A DNA stretch of 64,000 nucleotides from Streptomyces sp. KL109B. Its GTDB lineage: Bacteria > Actinomycetota > Actinomycetes > Streptomycetales > Streptomycetaceae. Location: contig NZ_JASERL010000006.1 in the NCBI RefSeq assembly GCF_030766935.1, positions 372,001 through 436,000 of the forward strand, in the 5' to 3' direction. The notes beneath the pieces were generated by a model, which saw only the letters and a program-made list of their open reading frames with translations, made no database searches and was not told the origin of the DNA. This document shows, piece by piece, positions 6,965-15,972 of the stretch. Each line of letters starts with the position of its first letter. Positions within the stretch are counted from its first letter, which is position 1. The position numbers and the translations under genes were made by a program.

Positions 6965-9658
6965 ATGGCGCGCGGCAAGCTCAGGATCTACCTCGGTGCC
7001 GCCCCAGGCGTCGGCAAGACCTACGCCATGCTGGCCGAGGCACACCGCCGCGTCGAACGCGGCACCGACTGCGTGGTGGCGTTCGTCGAGCACCACGACC
7101 GGCCGCGCACCGAAGTGCTGCTGCACGGCCTCGAACAGGTCGAGCGGCAGCAACTCGCCTACCGGGACACCGAGTTCAGTGAGATGGACGTGGACGCGGT
7201 GCTCGCCCGCCGGCCCGCCGTCGCCATGGTCGACGAACTCCCGCACACCAACGTCCCAGGCGCCCGCAACCGCAAGCGCTGGCAGGACGTCGAGGAACTC
7301 CTCGCGGCGGGCATCGACGTCGTGTCCACGGTCAATATCCAGCACCTGGAGTCCCTCGGCGACGTCGTCGAGTCCATCACCGGCGTACGCCAACAGGAGA
7401 CCGTCCCCGACGACTTCGTGCGCCGCGCCGACCAGGTCGAGCTCGTCGACATGTCACCGCACGCGCTGCGCCGCCGCATGGCCCACGGCAACATCTACAA
7501 GCCCGACAAGGTCGACGCGGCGCTCTCCAACTACTTCAGGCCCGGAAACCTCACCGCGCTACGGGAGTTGGCGCTGCTGTGGCTCGCCGACCGCGTCGAC
7601 GAATACCTCCAGGAGTACCGCAGCGAACACCGCGTCTCGAAGATCTGGGGCTCCCGCGAACGCATCGTCGTCGGCCTCACCGGAGGCCCCGAAGGGCGTA
7701 CGTTGATCAGGCGCGCGGCACGCCTCGCCGAAAAGGGCGCGGGCGGCGAGGTGTTGGCGGTCTACATCGCCCGCAGCGACGGCCTCACCGCCGCGTCGCC
7801 CAAGGAACTCGCCGTCCAGCGCACCCTCGTGGAAGACCTCGGCGGCACTTTCCACCACGTCGTCGGCGACGACGTGTCCGCCGCCCTGCTGGACTTCTCA
7901 CGCGGGGTGAACGCCACCCAGATCGTCCTCGGTGTCTCGCGCCGCAAGTCCTGGCAGTACGTGTTCGGGCCCGGCGTCGGAGCCACCGTGGCCCGCGACT
8001 CCGGACCGGACCTCGACGTCCACCTCGTCACCCACGACGAGATCGGCAGCGGCCGCGGCCTCGCCCCGGCCGCACGCGCGGGCATCGGCCGGGGCCGCCG
8101 CGCTTGGGGCTGGGCCACCGGCATCGGCGGGCCCGCCCTGCTCACGCTCCTGCTCAGCAATGCCGCGCCGCACCTCGGCCTCGCCAACGACATGCTGCTG
8201 TTCCTCGCGGTGACGGTCGCGGCGGCGCTGCTCGGCGGGCTGCTGCCGGCGCTCTGCTCGGCGGCCGTCGGCACGATCCTGCTCAACTGGTTCTACACAC
8301 CGCCGATCCACCGGCTGACGATAGCCGACCCCAAGAACATCCTCGCCCTCGCCATCTTCATAGGGGTGGCGGTCTCGGTGGCCTCCGTCGTCGACGTCGC
8401 CGCCCGCCGCACCCACCAGGCGGCCCGGCTGCGCGCCGAGTCCGAGGTGCTCGCGTTCCTCGCGGGCAGTGTGCTGCGCGGCGAGACGAGCCTGGAGGCG
8501 CTCCTGGACCGCGTACGGGAGACCTTCGCGATGGAGTCCGTGGCGCTCCTGGAGCGGGCCGACGACACCTCGCCGTGGACGTGCGCGGGCCGGGTGGGAC
8601 CGGAGTTCGCGACGGGCAGGCCCGAGGACGCGGACGTGGACATGCCCGTCGGCGATCACACGGCCCTGGTGCTGCACGGCCGTGTGCTGCCCGCCGAGGA
8701 CCGGCGTGTGCTCGCCGCGTTCGCCGCCCAGGCCGTGGTCGTCGTCGACCGCGAACGCCTCAAGTCCGAGGCGGACACGGCCCGTACGCTCGCCGAGGGC
8801 AACCGCATCCGCACCGCGCTGCTCGCCGCCGTCTCGCACGACCTGCGCACCCCGCTGGCCGGCATCAAGGCGTCGGTGTCCTCGCTGCGTTCACACGACA
8901 TCGAGTGGTCCGAGCGGGACCGGGCGGACCTCCTCGAAGCCATCGAGTCGGGCGCCGACCGCCTCGACCACCTCGTGGGGAACCTCCTCGACATGTCCCG
9001 CCTCCAGACCGGCACGGTGCGCCCGCTGGTCCGGGAGGTCGACCTCGACGAGGTGGTGCCGATGGCGCTGGGCGGCGTACCCGACGAGTCCCTGGCACTC
9101 GTCGACCTCGACATCCCGGAGACACTGCCGATGGTGGTCGCCGACCCGGGCCTCCTGGAGCGCTCCGTCGGCAACGTCGTCGAGAACGCGGTCAAGTACA
9201 CCCCCGGCGACGTCCCGGTCCTGATCGCGGGGAGCGCCCACGGCGACCGCGTCGAACTGCGCGTCGTGGACCGCGGGCCCGGCGTCCCCGACGACGCCAA
9301 GACCCGGATCTTCGCCCCGTTCCAGCGCCACGGCGACGCCCCGCGCGGCGCGGGCGTCGGCCTCGGCCTCGCGGTCGCCCGCGGCTTCGCGGAGGCGATG
9401 GGCGGCACCCTCGTCGCCGAGGACACCCCGGGCGGGGGACTCACGATGGTGCTGACGCTGCGGGCGGCGGGGGTGCCGGCGCAGGATGTGCCGTACGTGG
9501 ACTCAGAGCTGGCCGGGGATGATGAAGATCAGCCACGTGGCGAGCGGGGCGATCAGGGTCATGCTCAGCCCCCACACCATCAGGCGCCGGAAGACGTTGT
9601 CCCGCAGCTCGTCCGGGGCGCTCGCCACGGTGAGGGCGCCGCTGGTGGAGAACGGTGA
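6965..9658 (+). CDS. kdpD: KdpD, osmosensitive K+ sensor histidine kinase (long C-terminal tail)
   Basis: 897 residues. Domains in order: KdpD N-terminal domain with Walker A-like GAAPGVGKT (11-19) and AMVDELPHTN; USP-like domain (about 230-350); four-helix membrane region (about 375-500); GAF-like segment; HisKA with phospho-accepting His625 in SHDLRTPLAGIK; HATPase with ENAVKYTPGD and GVGLGLAVARG. It phosphorylates KdpE when K+ is limiting. The last 55-60 residues after GGGLTMVLTLRA are polar, unlike the family, and lie antisense to the end of the convergent carrier gene (overlap 9503-9658). This suggests a lost stop codon or a sequence error near 9480. Confidence 0.93.
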   Translation: MARGKLRIYLGAAPGVGKTYAMLAEAHRRVERGTDCVVAFVEHHDRPRTEVLLHGLEQVERQQLAYRDTEFSEMDVDAVLARRPAVAMVDELPHTNVPGARNRKRWQDVEELLAAGIDVVSTVNIQHLESLGDVVESITGVRQQETVPDDFVRRADQVELVDMSPHALRRRMAHGNIYKPDKVDAALSNYFRPGNLTALRELALLWLADRVDEYLQEYRSEHRVSKIWGSRERIVVGLTGGPEGRTLIRRAARLAEKGAGGEVLAVYIARSDGLTAASPKELAVQRTLVEDLGGTFHHVVGDDVSAALLDFSRGVNATQIVLGVSRRKSWQYVFGPGVGATVARDSGPDLDVHLVTHDEIGSGRGLAPAARAGIGRGRRAWGWATGIGGPALLTLLLSNAAPHLGLANDMLLFLAVTVAAALLGGLLPALCSAAVGTILLNWFYTPPIHRLTIADPKNILALAIFIGVAVSVASVVDVAARRTHQAARLRAESEVLAFLAGSVLRGETSLEALLDRVRETFAMESVALLERADDTSPWTCAGRVGPEFATGRPEDADVDMPVGDHTALVLHGRVLPAEDRRVLAAFAAQAVVVVDRERLKSEADTARTLAEGNRIRTALLAAVSHDLRTPLAGIKASVSSLRSHDIEWSERDRADLLEAIESGADRLDHLVGNLLDMSRLQTGTVRPLVREVDLDEVVPMALGGVPDESLALVDLDIPETLPMVVADPGLLERSVGNVVENAVKYTPGDVPVLIAGSAHGDRVELRVVDRGPGVPDDAKTRIFAPFQRHGDAPRGAGVGLGLAVARGFAEAMGGTLVAEDTPGGGLTMVLTLRAAGVPAQDVPYVDSELAGDDEDQPRGERGDQGHAQPPHHQAPEDVVPQLVRGARHGEGAAGGER

Positions 9659-10840
9659 GGAGTCCACCACCGAGGACGAGACCGCCAGGGCGGTGATCAT
9701 TCCGACCGCGCCGATCTCGCCACCGGCCAGGAACGGGACGGCCAGCGGAATGAGGGCGCCGAGGATGCCCGTCGTGGAGGCGAACGCCGACACCACGCCG
9801 CCGATGACACAGATCAGCAGCGCCGACACCAGCGGCGTACCGAGGTCGCTGACACTCTCCCCGGCCCATGTGATGGTGCCCATCTTGTCCATCAGGCTGA
9901 CGTACATCACGATCCCGCACACCAGCAGCACCGTCGGCCAGGCACAGCGCTCGACGGCCCCCTTCGCGGAGGCGGGGGAGACGAGGCACAGCACCGCCGA
10001 GACGACGAACGCCATCAACCCCACGTCGAGGTCGAAGGCGAGGGAGCCGACGGCGAGGCTGATGACACCGAGCACGGTGAGGGCGCGGACGGGGGTGAGG
10101 CGGATGACTTCCTCCTCGGTTCCGACCCGGGCGGGTGCCGGGGCGGTCACCGTGGCCGTGGCGCCGCCGGTGGGCTGCGCCGGAACGCCGCCGCCCCCGC
10201 CACCGGTGTCGCGGGTGGCGCTGTCCACCCGGCGCCCGATCAGCTTCCGGCCGCCGAACAGGAAGAACACGACCACGCTGAGCGCCAGGTTGAAGAGGAA
10301 GGAGCCCAGGAAGAGCATCCCTTCGCTGCCGGGAAGGTGTTCGCGCTGCACAACGCCGTTGGTGATGGTGCCGAAGATGCTGATCGGCGAGAAGCCGCCT
10401 GCGCTGGCGCCGTTGATGATGAGCAGGCCCATCAGAATCGGGTTGATCTTGTGGCGCACGACGAAGCCCATGCCGATGGGCGCCATGATGCCCACGGCGC
10501 CGGGCACCACCGCGCCGGACGCCGTCAGGGCCGCCGTGATCAGGAACATCACCCACGGGATGAGGGCGATACGGCCGCGCACGGCGCGGGTCGAGGCCTG
10601 CACGAGCCAGTCCACGGTGCCGTTGTTCTTGGCGATCGCGAACAGCAGCGTGACGCCGACGAGCACCACGAACAGATCGCCGGGGAACCCGGCGAAGAGC
10701 TCGTCCGCCGACTCACCGGCGACGGCCGTGCCGACGACGAACGCGGCGACGATGGCGACGACGCCCATGTGCACCTTGGTGAAGGTCGCGACGACGAACA
10801 CGAGCACGAGGCCGATGATGGAGATGACTTGATCTGACAC
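9503..10840 (-). CDS. MatC/SLC13-type dicarboxylate carrier
   Basis: 445 residues with 11-12 membrane segments. The pair GTITNGVV and GGFSPISIFG near the middle, and a polar loop rich in Gly and Pro (about 200-225) separating two halves, fit the MatC/ion-transporter superfamily of malonate and C4-dicarboxylate carriers. Start GTG 10840 is preferred because AGGGAAG lies 4 nt upstream; the longer frame to 10873 lacks a ribosome site. It is read in the same direction as the IclR gene and diverges from the aminotransferase operon, so it probably imports the substrate of that pathway. Substrate is inferred only. Confidence 0.8.
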   Translation of the reverse strand: MSDQVISIIGLVLVFVVATFTKVHMGVVAIVAAFVVGTAVAGESADELFAGFPGDLFVVLVGVTLLFAIAKNNGTVDWLVQASTRAVRGRIALIPWVMFLITAALTASGAVVPGAVGIMAPIGMGFVVRHKINPILMGLLIINGASAGGFSPISIFGTITNGVVQREHLPGSEGMLFLGSFLFNLALSVVVFFLFGGRKLIGRRVDSATRDTGGGGGGVPAQPTGGATATVTAPAPARVGTEEEVIRLTPVRALTVLGVISLAVGSLAFDLDVGLMAFVVSAVLCLVSPASAKGAVERCAWPTVLLVCGIVMYVSLMDKMGTITWAGESVSDLGTPLVSALLICVIGGVVSAFASTTGILGALIPLAVPFLAGGEIGAVGMITALAVSSSVVDSSPFSTSGALTVASAPDELRDNVFRRLMVWGLSMTLIAPLATWLIFIIPGQL

Positions 10841-10884
10841 GAGGCTTCCCTGCCTTCGGTCGCTGGTCACCACACATTAAGGAC

Positions 10885-10901
10885 ATTCCGGAAGTCGGAA
10901 T
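10885..10901. promoter_or_regulatory. Palindrome upstream of the carrier gene, candidate IclR site
   Basis: ATTCCG-N5-CGGAAT is a perfect 6-bp inverted repeat located 45 bp upstream of the carrier start, in the 138-bp gap after the IclR gene. Position and form fit an IclR-family operator; binding is an inference. Confidence 0.4.
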
Positions 10902-10978
10902 CTGCTTTGCGGATGGGGTGGGATCGTTGGGGCGAGAGTATGGAAGTGGCCTGATGGCGCGTCAAGACATGTCGCGCG

Positions 10979-11722
10979 TCAGGAGATTCGGGCACTGATC
11001 GCCCGCGCCGCTTCTCGCACCAGTCCGCCGAAGGTCACAGTGGCTTCCGGGGTCATCCGGCTCGTCGGCACATTCACACTCACACTCGCCACCGGAAGCC
11101 CCTCCGTCCCGATCACCGCGGACGCCACCGCCGAGACATCCGTGCGCCACTCGCCACCGTTCGTCGCGTAGCCGCACGCCCTGATCTCCCGCACCTCCGC
11201 GAGGAGTTGCTCGCGGTCGGTGACCGTGGTGTCGGTGTAGCGCGGCAGCCCCTCGTCGAGATAGCGGCGGATCGCGTCGTCGGGGTCGGCGGCCAGCACG
11301 GCCTTGCCGTTGGCGGACGCGTGCATCGGCAGGTCCTGGCCGAGCGGCAGGATGATGCGCACCGCCTTGCTGGTCTGCAAGCGCTCGACGAGCAGCACCT
11401 TTCCGCCCTCGCGGACCGCCAAGTGCACGGTTTCGTCGGTCCGTTCGCGCAGTTCCTCCATCACCGGCAGGGCGGCGTCGCGCAGGCCCAGCTCGTCGGT
11501 GGCGTGCCGCCCGACGTGCAGCGCCTTCGCCGTCACCACCCAGCGGGTGGGGGTGCCGCCGGCGGGGCGGATCCAGCCCGTGGCGTGCAGCGTGACGAGC
11601 GATCGCTGCACCGAACTCTTCGGCAGGTCAAGGGCCCTGGCCAGGTCGGCGACGCCGACGGGCTGCAGCGCGGCGACTTCCTCCAGCGCCCGAAGGGTGT
11701 TCGCGACGTTCTGCATCATCAC
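10979..11722 (-). CDS. IclR-family transcriptional regulator
   Basis: 247 residues from GTG 11722; ATG codons at 11719 and 11716 are equivalent alternatives. The N-terminal winged helix (about 5-65) contains ALDLPKSSVQRSLVTL, the IclR recognition helix. The C-terminal effector domain (about 80-245) has MHASANGKAVLA and CGYATNGGEW, typical of IclR ligand domains. It lies between the carrier gene and the divergent aminotransferase operon and is the likely local regulator of both. Four 14-bp repeats stand directly before its start. Confidence 0.93.
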   Translation of the reverse strand: MMMQNVANTLRALEEVAALQPVGVADLARALDLPKSSVQRSLVTLHATGWIRPAGGTPTRWVVTAKALHVGRHATDELGLRDAALPVMEELRERTDETVHLAVREGGKVLLVERLQTSKAVRIILPLGQDLPMHASANGKAVLAADPDDAIRRYLDEGLPRYTDTTVTDREQLLAEVREIRACGYATNGGEWRTDVSAVASAVIGTEGLPVASVSVNVPTSRMTPEATVTFGGLVREAARAISARIS

Positions 11723-11729
11723 ACGTCCG

Positions 11730-11785
11730 TCCTTACGCGTCGGTCCTTACGCGTCGGTCCTCACGAGTCCGTCCTCACGCGTCCG
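11730..11785. repeat. Four 14-bp direct repeats in the IclR upstream region
   Basis: Units TCCTTACGCGTCGG (two identical copies) and two variants of TCCTCACGCGTCCG run head to tail. Read on the minus strand, the two promoter-distal-identical units contain TAAGGA, a Shine-Dalgarno-like sequence followed by the IclR start, so the array supplies repeated ribosome-site-like elements; it may equally be an operator array. A related stretch CGTCTCTTACGCGTCC occurs at 11795-11810. Confidence 0.7.
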
Positions 11786-11905
11786 GTGACTACTCGTCTC
11801 TTACGCGTCCGTTGACTCGTCGGCGACGGGAAGCCTACGCTCCACGTGCCGCTCAACGGTACGGCGTGCCACCTCACGGCACAACACCTTTGAGGAGTCG
11901 ACCGC

Positions 11906-13072
11906 ATGACGCTCCGCACCGGCCGCCACTTCCTGCAGATCCCCGGCCCCACCAATGTCCCCGACCGGGTCCTTCGCGCCATGTCGGCGCCCACCATCGA
12001 CCACCGGGGCCCGGAGTTCGCCGAGCTGACACACCGTCTGCTCGCCGCGCTCGGCCCGGTGTTCGGCACGACCGGTCCTGTCGTCGTCTATCCGGCCTCC
12101 GGCACCGGCGCCTGGGAGGCCGCGCTGGTCAACACGCTCAGCCCAGGCGACCGCGTACTGTCCTTCGAGACCGGTCACTTCGCCACGCTCTGGCGTGACA
12201 TGGCACGCGGCCTGGGCCTCGACGTCGACACCGACGCCATCCCCGGAGACTGGCGCCGCGGCGCGGACCCGGAGGCACTGGCCGAACGCCTCGCCGCCGA
12301 CACCGGCCACCGCATCAAGGCGGTCTGCGTCGTCCACAACGAGACCTCGACCGGTGTGACCAGCCGAATCCCCGAGCTGCGCCGGGCCATGGACGAGGCG
12401 CGGCACCCGGCCCTGCTGCTCGTCGACACCATCTCCTCGCTCGGCTCCATCGACTACCGGCACGACGAGTGGGGTGTCGATGTCACCGTCGCGGGTTCCC
12501 AGAAGGGGCTGATGCTGCCGCCCGGCCTCAGCTTCAACGCGGTCAGCGAGAAGGCCCTCGCCGCGTCCCGTACGTCCGGGCTTCCCAAGTCGTTCTGGAA
12601 GTGGCAGCCGGTCATCGACGCCAACACCAAGGGCGCCTTCCCGTACACCCCCGCCACCAACCTCCTCTACGGCCTGGACGAAGCGCTGCGCATGCTCGCG
12701 GAGGAGGGACTGCCGAACGTGTTCGCAAGGCACGCCCGGCACGCCGCCGCCACCCGCGCAGCCGTACGGGGATGGGGACTTGAGGTGCTGTGCGCCGACG
12801 AGCGCGAGCACTCCGGCTCGCTCACCGCCGTCCTGATGCCCGACGGGCACGACGCCGACAAGCTCCGCAAGGTCATCCTGGAGCGCTTCGACATGTCACT
12901 CGGCTCCGGCCTCGGCAAGCTCGCGGGACGGGTCTTCCGCATCGGACACCTCGGCCACTTCAACGACCTCACCCTCGCGGGCACGCTCGCCGGTGTGCAG
13001 ATGGGGCTCGAACTGGCGGGGGTGCCATCCCAACGGGGCGGCCTCGAAGCGGCGTTGGACGTGCTGCGATGA
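11906..13072 (+). CDS. Class V PLP aminotransferase of the serine/alanine-glyoxylate type
   Basis: 388 residues, normal length. The N-terminal motif QIPGPTNVPDRVLRAM, the SGTGAWEAAL turn and the PLP-binding Lys200 in GSQKGLMLPPG mark the serine-glyoxylate/alanine-glyoxylate aminotransferase group; VVHNETSTGV is a further family block. It transfers an amino group to a 2-oxo acid, probably glyoxylate. GAGGAG is 8 nt before ATG 11906. Its TGA overlaps the next start by 4 nt, so it is the first gene of a three-gene operon. The exact amino donor is not determined by the sequence. Confidence 0.88.
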   Translation: MTLRTGRHFLQIPGPTNVPDRVLRAMSAPTIDHRGPEFAELTHRLLAALGPVFGTTGPVVVYPASGTGAWEAALVNTLSPGDRVLSFETGHFATLWRDMARGLGLDVDTDAIPGDWRRGADPEALAERLAADTGHRIKAVCVVHNETSTGVTSRIPELRRAMDEARHPALLLVDTISSLGSIDYRHDEWGVDVTVAGSQKGLMLPPGLSFNAVSEKALAASRTSGLPKSFWKWQPVIDANTKGAFPYTPATNLLYGLDEALRMLAEEGLPNVFARHARHAAATRAAVRGWGLEVLCADEREHSGSLTAVLMPDGHDADKLRKVILERFDMSLGSGLGKLAGRVFRIGHLGHFNDLTLAGTLAGVQMGLELAGVPSQRGGLEAALDVLR

Positions 13073-15972
13073 CGGCCCCCAGCGAAGTGCGCGCCGCCGC
13101 CCGCGACCTCGAAGCCACGCTCCGCCGCGACCTCGAAGGCGAGGTCTCCTTCGACGACTACACCCGGCACCTGTTCTCCCGCGACGCCAGCATGTACGCC
13201 ATCGAACCGCAGGGCGTCGTCTTCCCGCGCCACGCCGACGACGTGCGCGCCACCGTCGCCGCTGCCGCCGCACACGGTGTGCCGCTCGTGCCGCGCGGCG
13301 CGGGGACCAGCCTCGCCGGGCAGACCATCGGCCCCGGCCTCGTCCTCGACCTCTCCCGGCACCTGCACCGCATCGTCGAACTCGACCCCGAGGCCCGCAC
13401 CGCGCTCGTCGAACCCGGCGTTGTACAGGACCAGTTGAACCGCGCCGCCGCCGCGCACGGCCTCATGTTCGGCCCGGACACCTCCACCAGCAACCGCGCC
13501 ACCATCGGCGGCATGGTCGGCAACAACTCGGCGGGCAGCGGCTCGATCCGCTACGGCATGACCATCGACCACGTACGGGAGCTGGACGTCGTCCTCTCCG
13601 ACGCCACCACGGCACGCCTGGGCCCCGCCGACGAGGCCGAACGCGCCCGCCGCGCGGGACACGACACCTTGGAGGGGCGGCTCTACGGGGAGTTGCCACG
13701 GATCGTCAAGGCACACTCCGCGTCCATCGCCACCGACTTCCCCGCCTACTGGCGGCGCTCCGGCGGCTACCGCCTGGACCGGCTCGCCGACCCCGACACA
13801 CCCTTCGACCTCGCCAAGTTCGTCGTCGGTTCGGAAGGCACCCTGGTCGTCGCCACCCGCGCCCTCGTCGACCTCGTCCCCAAACCCGCCCGCACCGTGA
13901 TCGCCGTCGGCCACTTCACCTCCGTCGCCGGGGCCGTCGAGGCCACCGAGGACGCGCTCGGCCTCGACCCGTCGGCCGTCGAGATGATGGACCGTACGAT
14001 CCTCGATCTGTCCCGGCAGAAGATCGAGTACGCCTCCCTCGGCAGCATCCTCGAAGGCGACCCGGAGGCCCTGCTCTTCGTCAGCTTCACCGGCGACGAC
14101 GAGGCCGAACTCACCGGCCGCCTGCAGAAGTTGACCGAACTCTGGAAGCGGCACGGCCACGGCTACCACACCCTCCAGGCCGTCACCCCCGCCCAGCAGT
14201 CCGGGCTCCTCAAGGTCCGCAAGTCCAGCCTCGGCCTGCTGATGGCCGCAAGCGAAGGCACCCGCAGGCCCCTCGCCTTCATCGAGGACACGGCCGTCGA
14301 CCCGCAGCACCTCGCCGCGTACACCCGCCGCTTCAAGAAGATCCTCGACCGGCACGAACTCAACGCGGGCTTCTACGGGCACTGTTCGGTCGGCTGTCTG
14401 CACATCAGGCCCTTCGTCGACGTCGCCGACCCGTCCCAGGTGCGCACGATGCGGGCCGTCGCCGAGGAGATCAAGGACCTGGTACGCGAGTACGGCGGCG
14501 TCAACTCCAGCGAGCACGGCGACGGCCTGGCCCGCAGCGAGTTCAACCGCGAGCTGTACGGCGACGACCTGTACGAGGCGATGCGCGAGGTCAAGGGCCT
14601 CTTCGACCCCGACGACCGGCTGAACCCCGGAAAGATCGTCGACGCCCCCGCCATGACGGAACACCTCCGCGACGCGGCGCTCCCGCCCGCGCCACCCCTG
14701 CGTACCCACCTCGACTTCGAGGTCGTCGGAGGGGGAGCGGCGGGCGGTGGCATGCGCGGCGCGGCCGACCGGTGCATGAACATCGGCCTGTGCCGCAAGA
14801 GCGACGCGGGCGCCATGTGCCCCTCGTACATGGTCACCAAGCACGAGCCCGACTCCACCCGAGGCCGCGCGAACGCCCTGGTCAAGGCGCTCTCCGAGCC
14901 CGACCCGCAGGCGGCGCTCGGCGACGAGGGGCTGCACGAGGTCCTCGACCTGTGCCTGATGTGCAAGGCGTGCAAGAGCGAGTGCCCGCTCGGCGTCGAC
15001 ATGGCCACCCTCAAGGCCGAGACCCTCGCCCACCACCACGAGCGGCACGGCACCCCGCTCCGCTCCCGCGTGTTCGGCGCCATCCGCCGCCTCAACCGGC
15101 TCGGCTCGGCGACCGCGCCCATCTCCAACCTGCCCTTGCCGAGGCGGCTGTTGGAGCGCGGCCTCGGCATCGCGCGCGCCAGGCCACTGCCGGTGTTCGC
15201 GCGCCGGAACCTCGTGTCATGGTTCCGCCGCAGGCCGGGGACGGTGGCCGGGAGCCAGGGCACGGTCACCCTCCTCGCCGACTCCTTCACCACGTACACC
15301 GACCCGGCCGTCGGCCGCGCCGCCGTCGAACTCCTCGAACGGGCGGGCTGGAACGTCCAGTTGGAGAGCGGTGGCTGCTGCGGGCGCGCCGCCTTCTCGA
15401 AGGGGCTGCTCGACCAGGCGAAGGAGCAGGCGCGCGGACTCGTGCACAACCTCGCGAAGTCCGGGGACGGCGGCCCCGTCGTCGGCTGCGAACCCTCCTG
15501 CCTGCTGACCCTGCGCGACGAACATCGGGCCCTGCTGCCAGGCGACCCGGCGGTGGCCGAAGTCTCCGGCCGCGTACGGCAGTTGGAGGAACTGATCACC
15601 GAGGCCATCGACGAAGGCCGGCTGTCCCTGCGGGACTCGGACGCGGGCCGCATCCTCTTCCACGGCCACTGCCACCAGAAGGCCGAGGTCGGCACGGCCG
15701 CCACCGTCGCGCTCCTCCAACGCATCCCCGGTGCCGAGGTCGTCGAGCTCGACGCGGGCTGCTGCGGCATGGCCGGCTCGTTCGGCTTCGAGGCCGAGCA
15801 CTACGACACGTCCATGGCGGTCGGCGAGGACCGGCTCTTCCCGGCGGTGCGGGCCGAACCGGAGGACACCGTCGTCGCCGCCACCGGTGTCTCGTGCCGC
15901 CAGCAGATCCACCACGGCACCGGACGCGGCGCGGTGCACCCACTCCAGCTCGTACGGGAGGCACTGCGATGA
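13069..15972 (+). CDS. FAD- and Fe-S-containing D-2-hydroxyacid dehydrogenase
   Basis: 967 residues in three parts. Residues 1-510: FAD-binding oxidase of the glycolate oxidase/D-lactate dehydrogenase type with PRGAGTSLAGQT at about 75-86 and HGHCSVGC-like block GHCSVGCLH. Residues 565-645: two 4Fe-4S motifs, C569MNIGLC and C629xxCxxCxxxC639P. Residues 740-960: two CCG domains (Cys-Cys at 770-771 and 898-899), which bind a further Fe-S cluster. Such fusions oxidise D-lactate, D-2-hydroxyglutarate or similar acids and pass electrons to the quinone pool. The ATG overlaps the aminotransferase stop, and its own stop overlaps the next start. Confidence 0.9.
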   Translation: MTAPSEVRAAARDLEATLRRDLEGEVSFDDYTRHLFSRDASMYAIEPQGVVFPRHADDVRATVAAAAAHGVPLVPRGAGTSLAGQTIGPGLVLDLSRHLHRIVELDPEARTALVEPGVVQDQLNRAAAAHGLMFGPDTSTSNRATIGGMVGNNSAGSGSIRYGMTIDHVRELDVVLSDATTARLGPADEAERARRAGHDTLEGRLYGELPRIVKAHSASIATDFPAYWRRSGGYRLDRLADPDTPFDLAKFVVGSEGTLVVATRALVDLVPKPARTVIAVGHFTSVAGAVEATEDALGLDPSAVEMMDRTILDLSRQKIEYASLGSILEGDPEALLFVSFTGDDEAELTGRLQKLTELWKRHGHGYHTLQAVTPAQQSGLLKVRKSSLGLLMAASEGTRRPLAFIEDTAVDPQHLAAYTRRFKKILDRHELNAGFYGHCSVGCLHIRPFVDVADPSQVRTMRAVAEEIKDLVREYGGVNSSEHGDGLARSEFNRELYGDDLYEAMREVKGLFDPDDRLNPGKIVDAPAMTEHLRDAALPPAPPLRTHLDFEVVGGGAAGGGMRGAADRCMNIGLCRKSDAGAMCPSYMVTKHEPDSTRGRANALVKALSEPDPQAALGDEGLHEVLDLCLMCKACKSECPLGVDMATLKAETLAHHHERHGTPLRSRVFGAIRRLNRLGSATAPISNLPLPRRLLERGLGIARARPLPVFARRNLVSWFRRRPGTVAGSQGTVTLLADSFTTYTDPAVGRAAVELLERAGWNVQLESGGCCGRAAFSKGLLDQAKEQARGLVHNLAKSGDGGPVVGCEPSCLLTLRDEHRALLPGDPAVAEVSGRVRQLEELITEAIDEGRLSLRDSDAGRILFHGHCHQKAEVGTAATVALLQRIPGAEVVELDAGCCGMAGSFGFEAEHYDTSMAVGEDRLFPAVRAEPEDTVVAATGVSCRQQIHHGTGRGAVHPLQLVREALR

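Noticed and set aside
12667..15048. 793-codon minus-strand open frame opposite the FAD/Fe-S dehydrogenase
   Set aside because: Shadow frame caused by high third-position GC; its translation is Gly/Ala/Val/Arg/Asp-rich with no recognisable domain, while the opposite strand has full catalytic motifs.
12993..15968. Extension of the CoA-transferase frame far upstream
   Set aside because: The upstream 990 codons are an out-of-frame reading of the dehydrogenase; the true start is the ATG overlapping the dehydrogenase stop.
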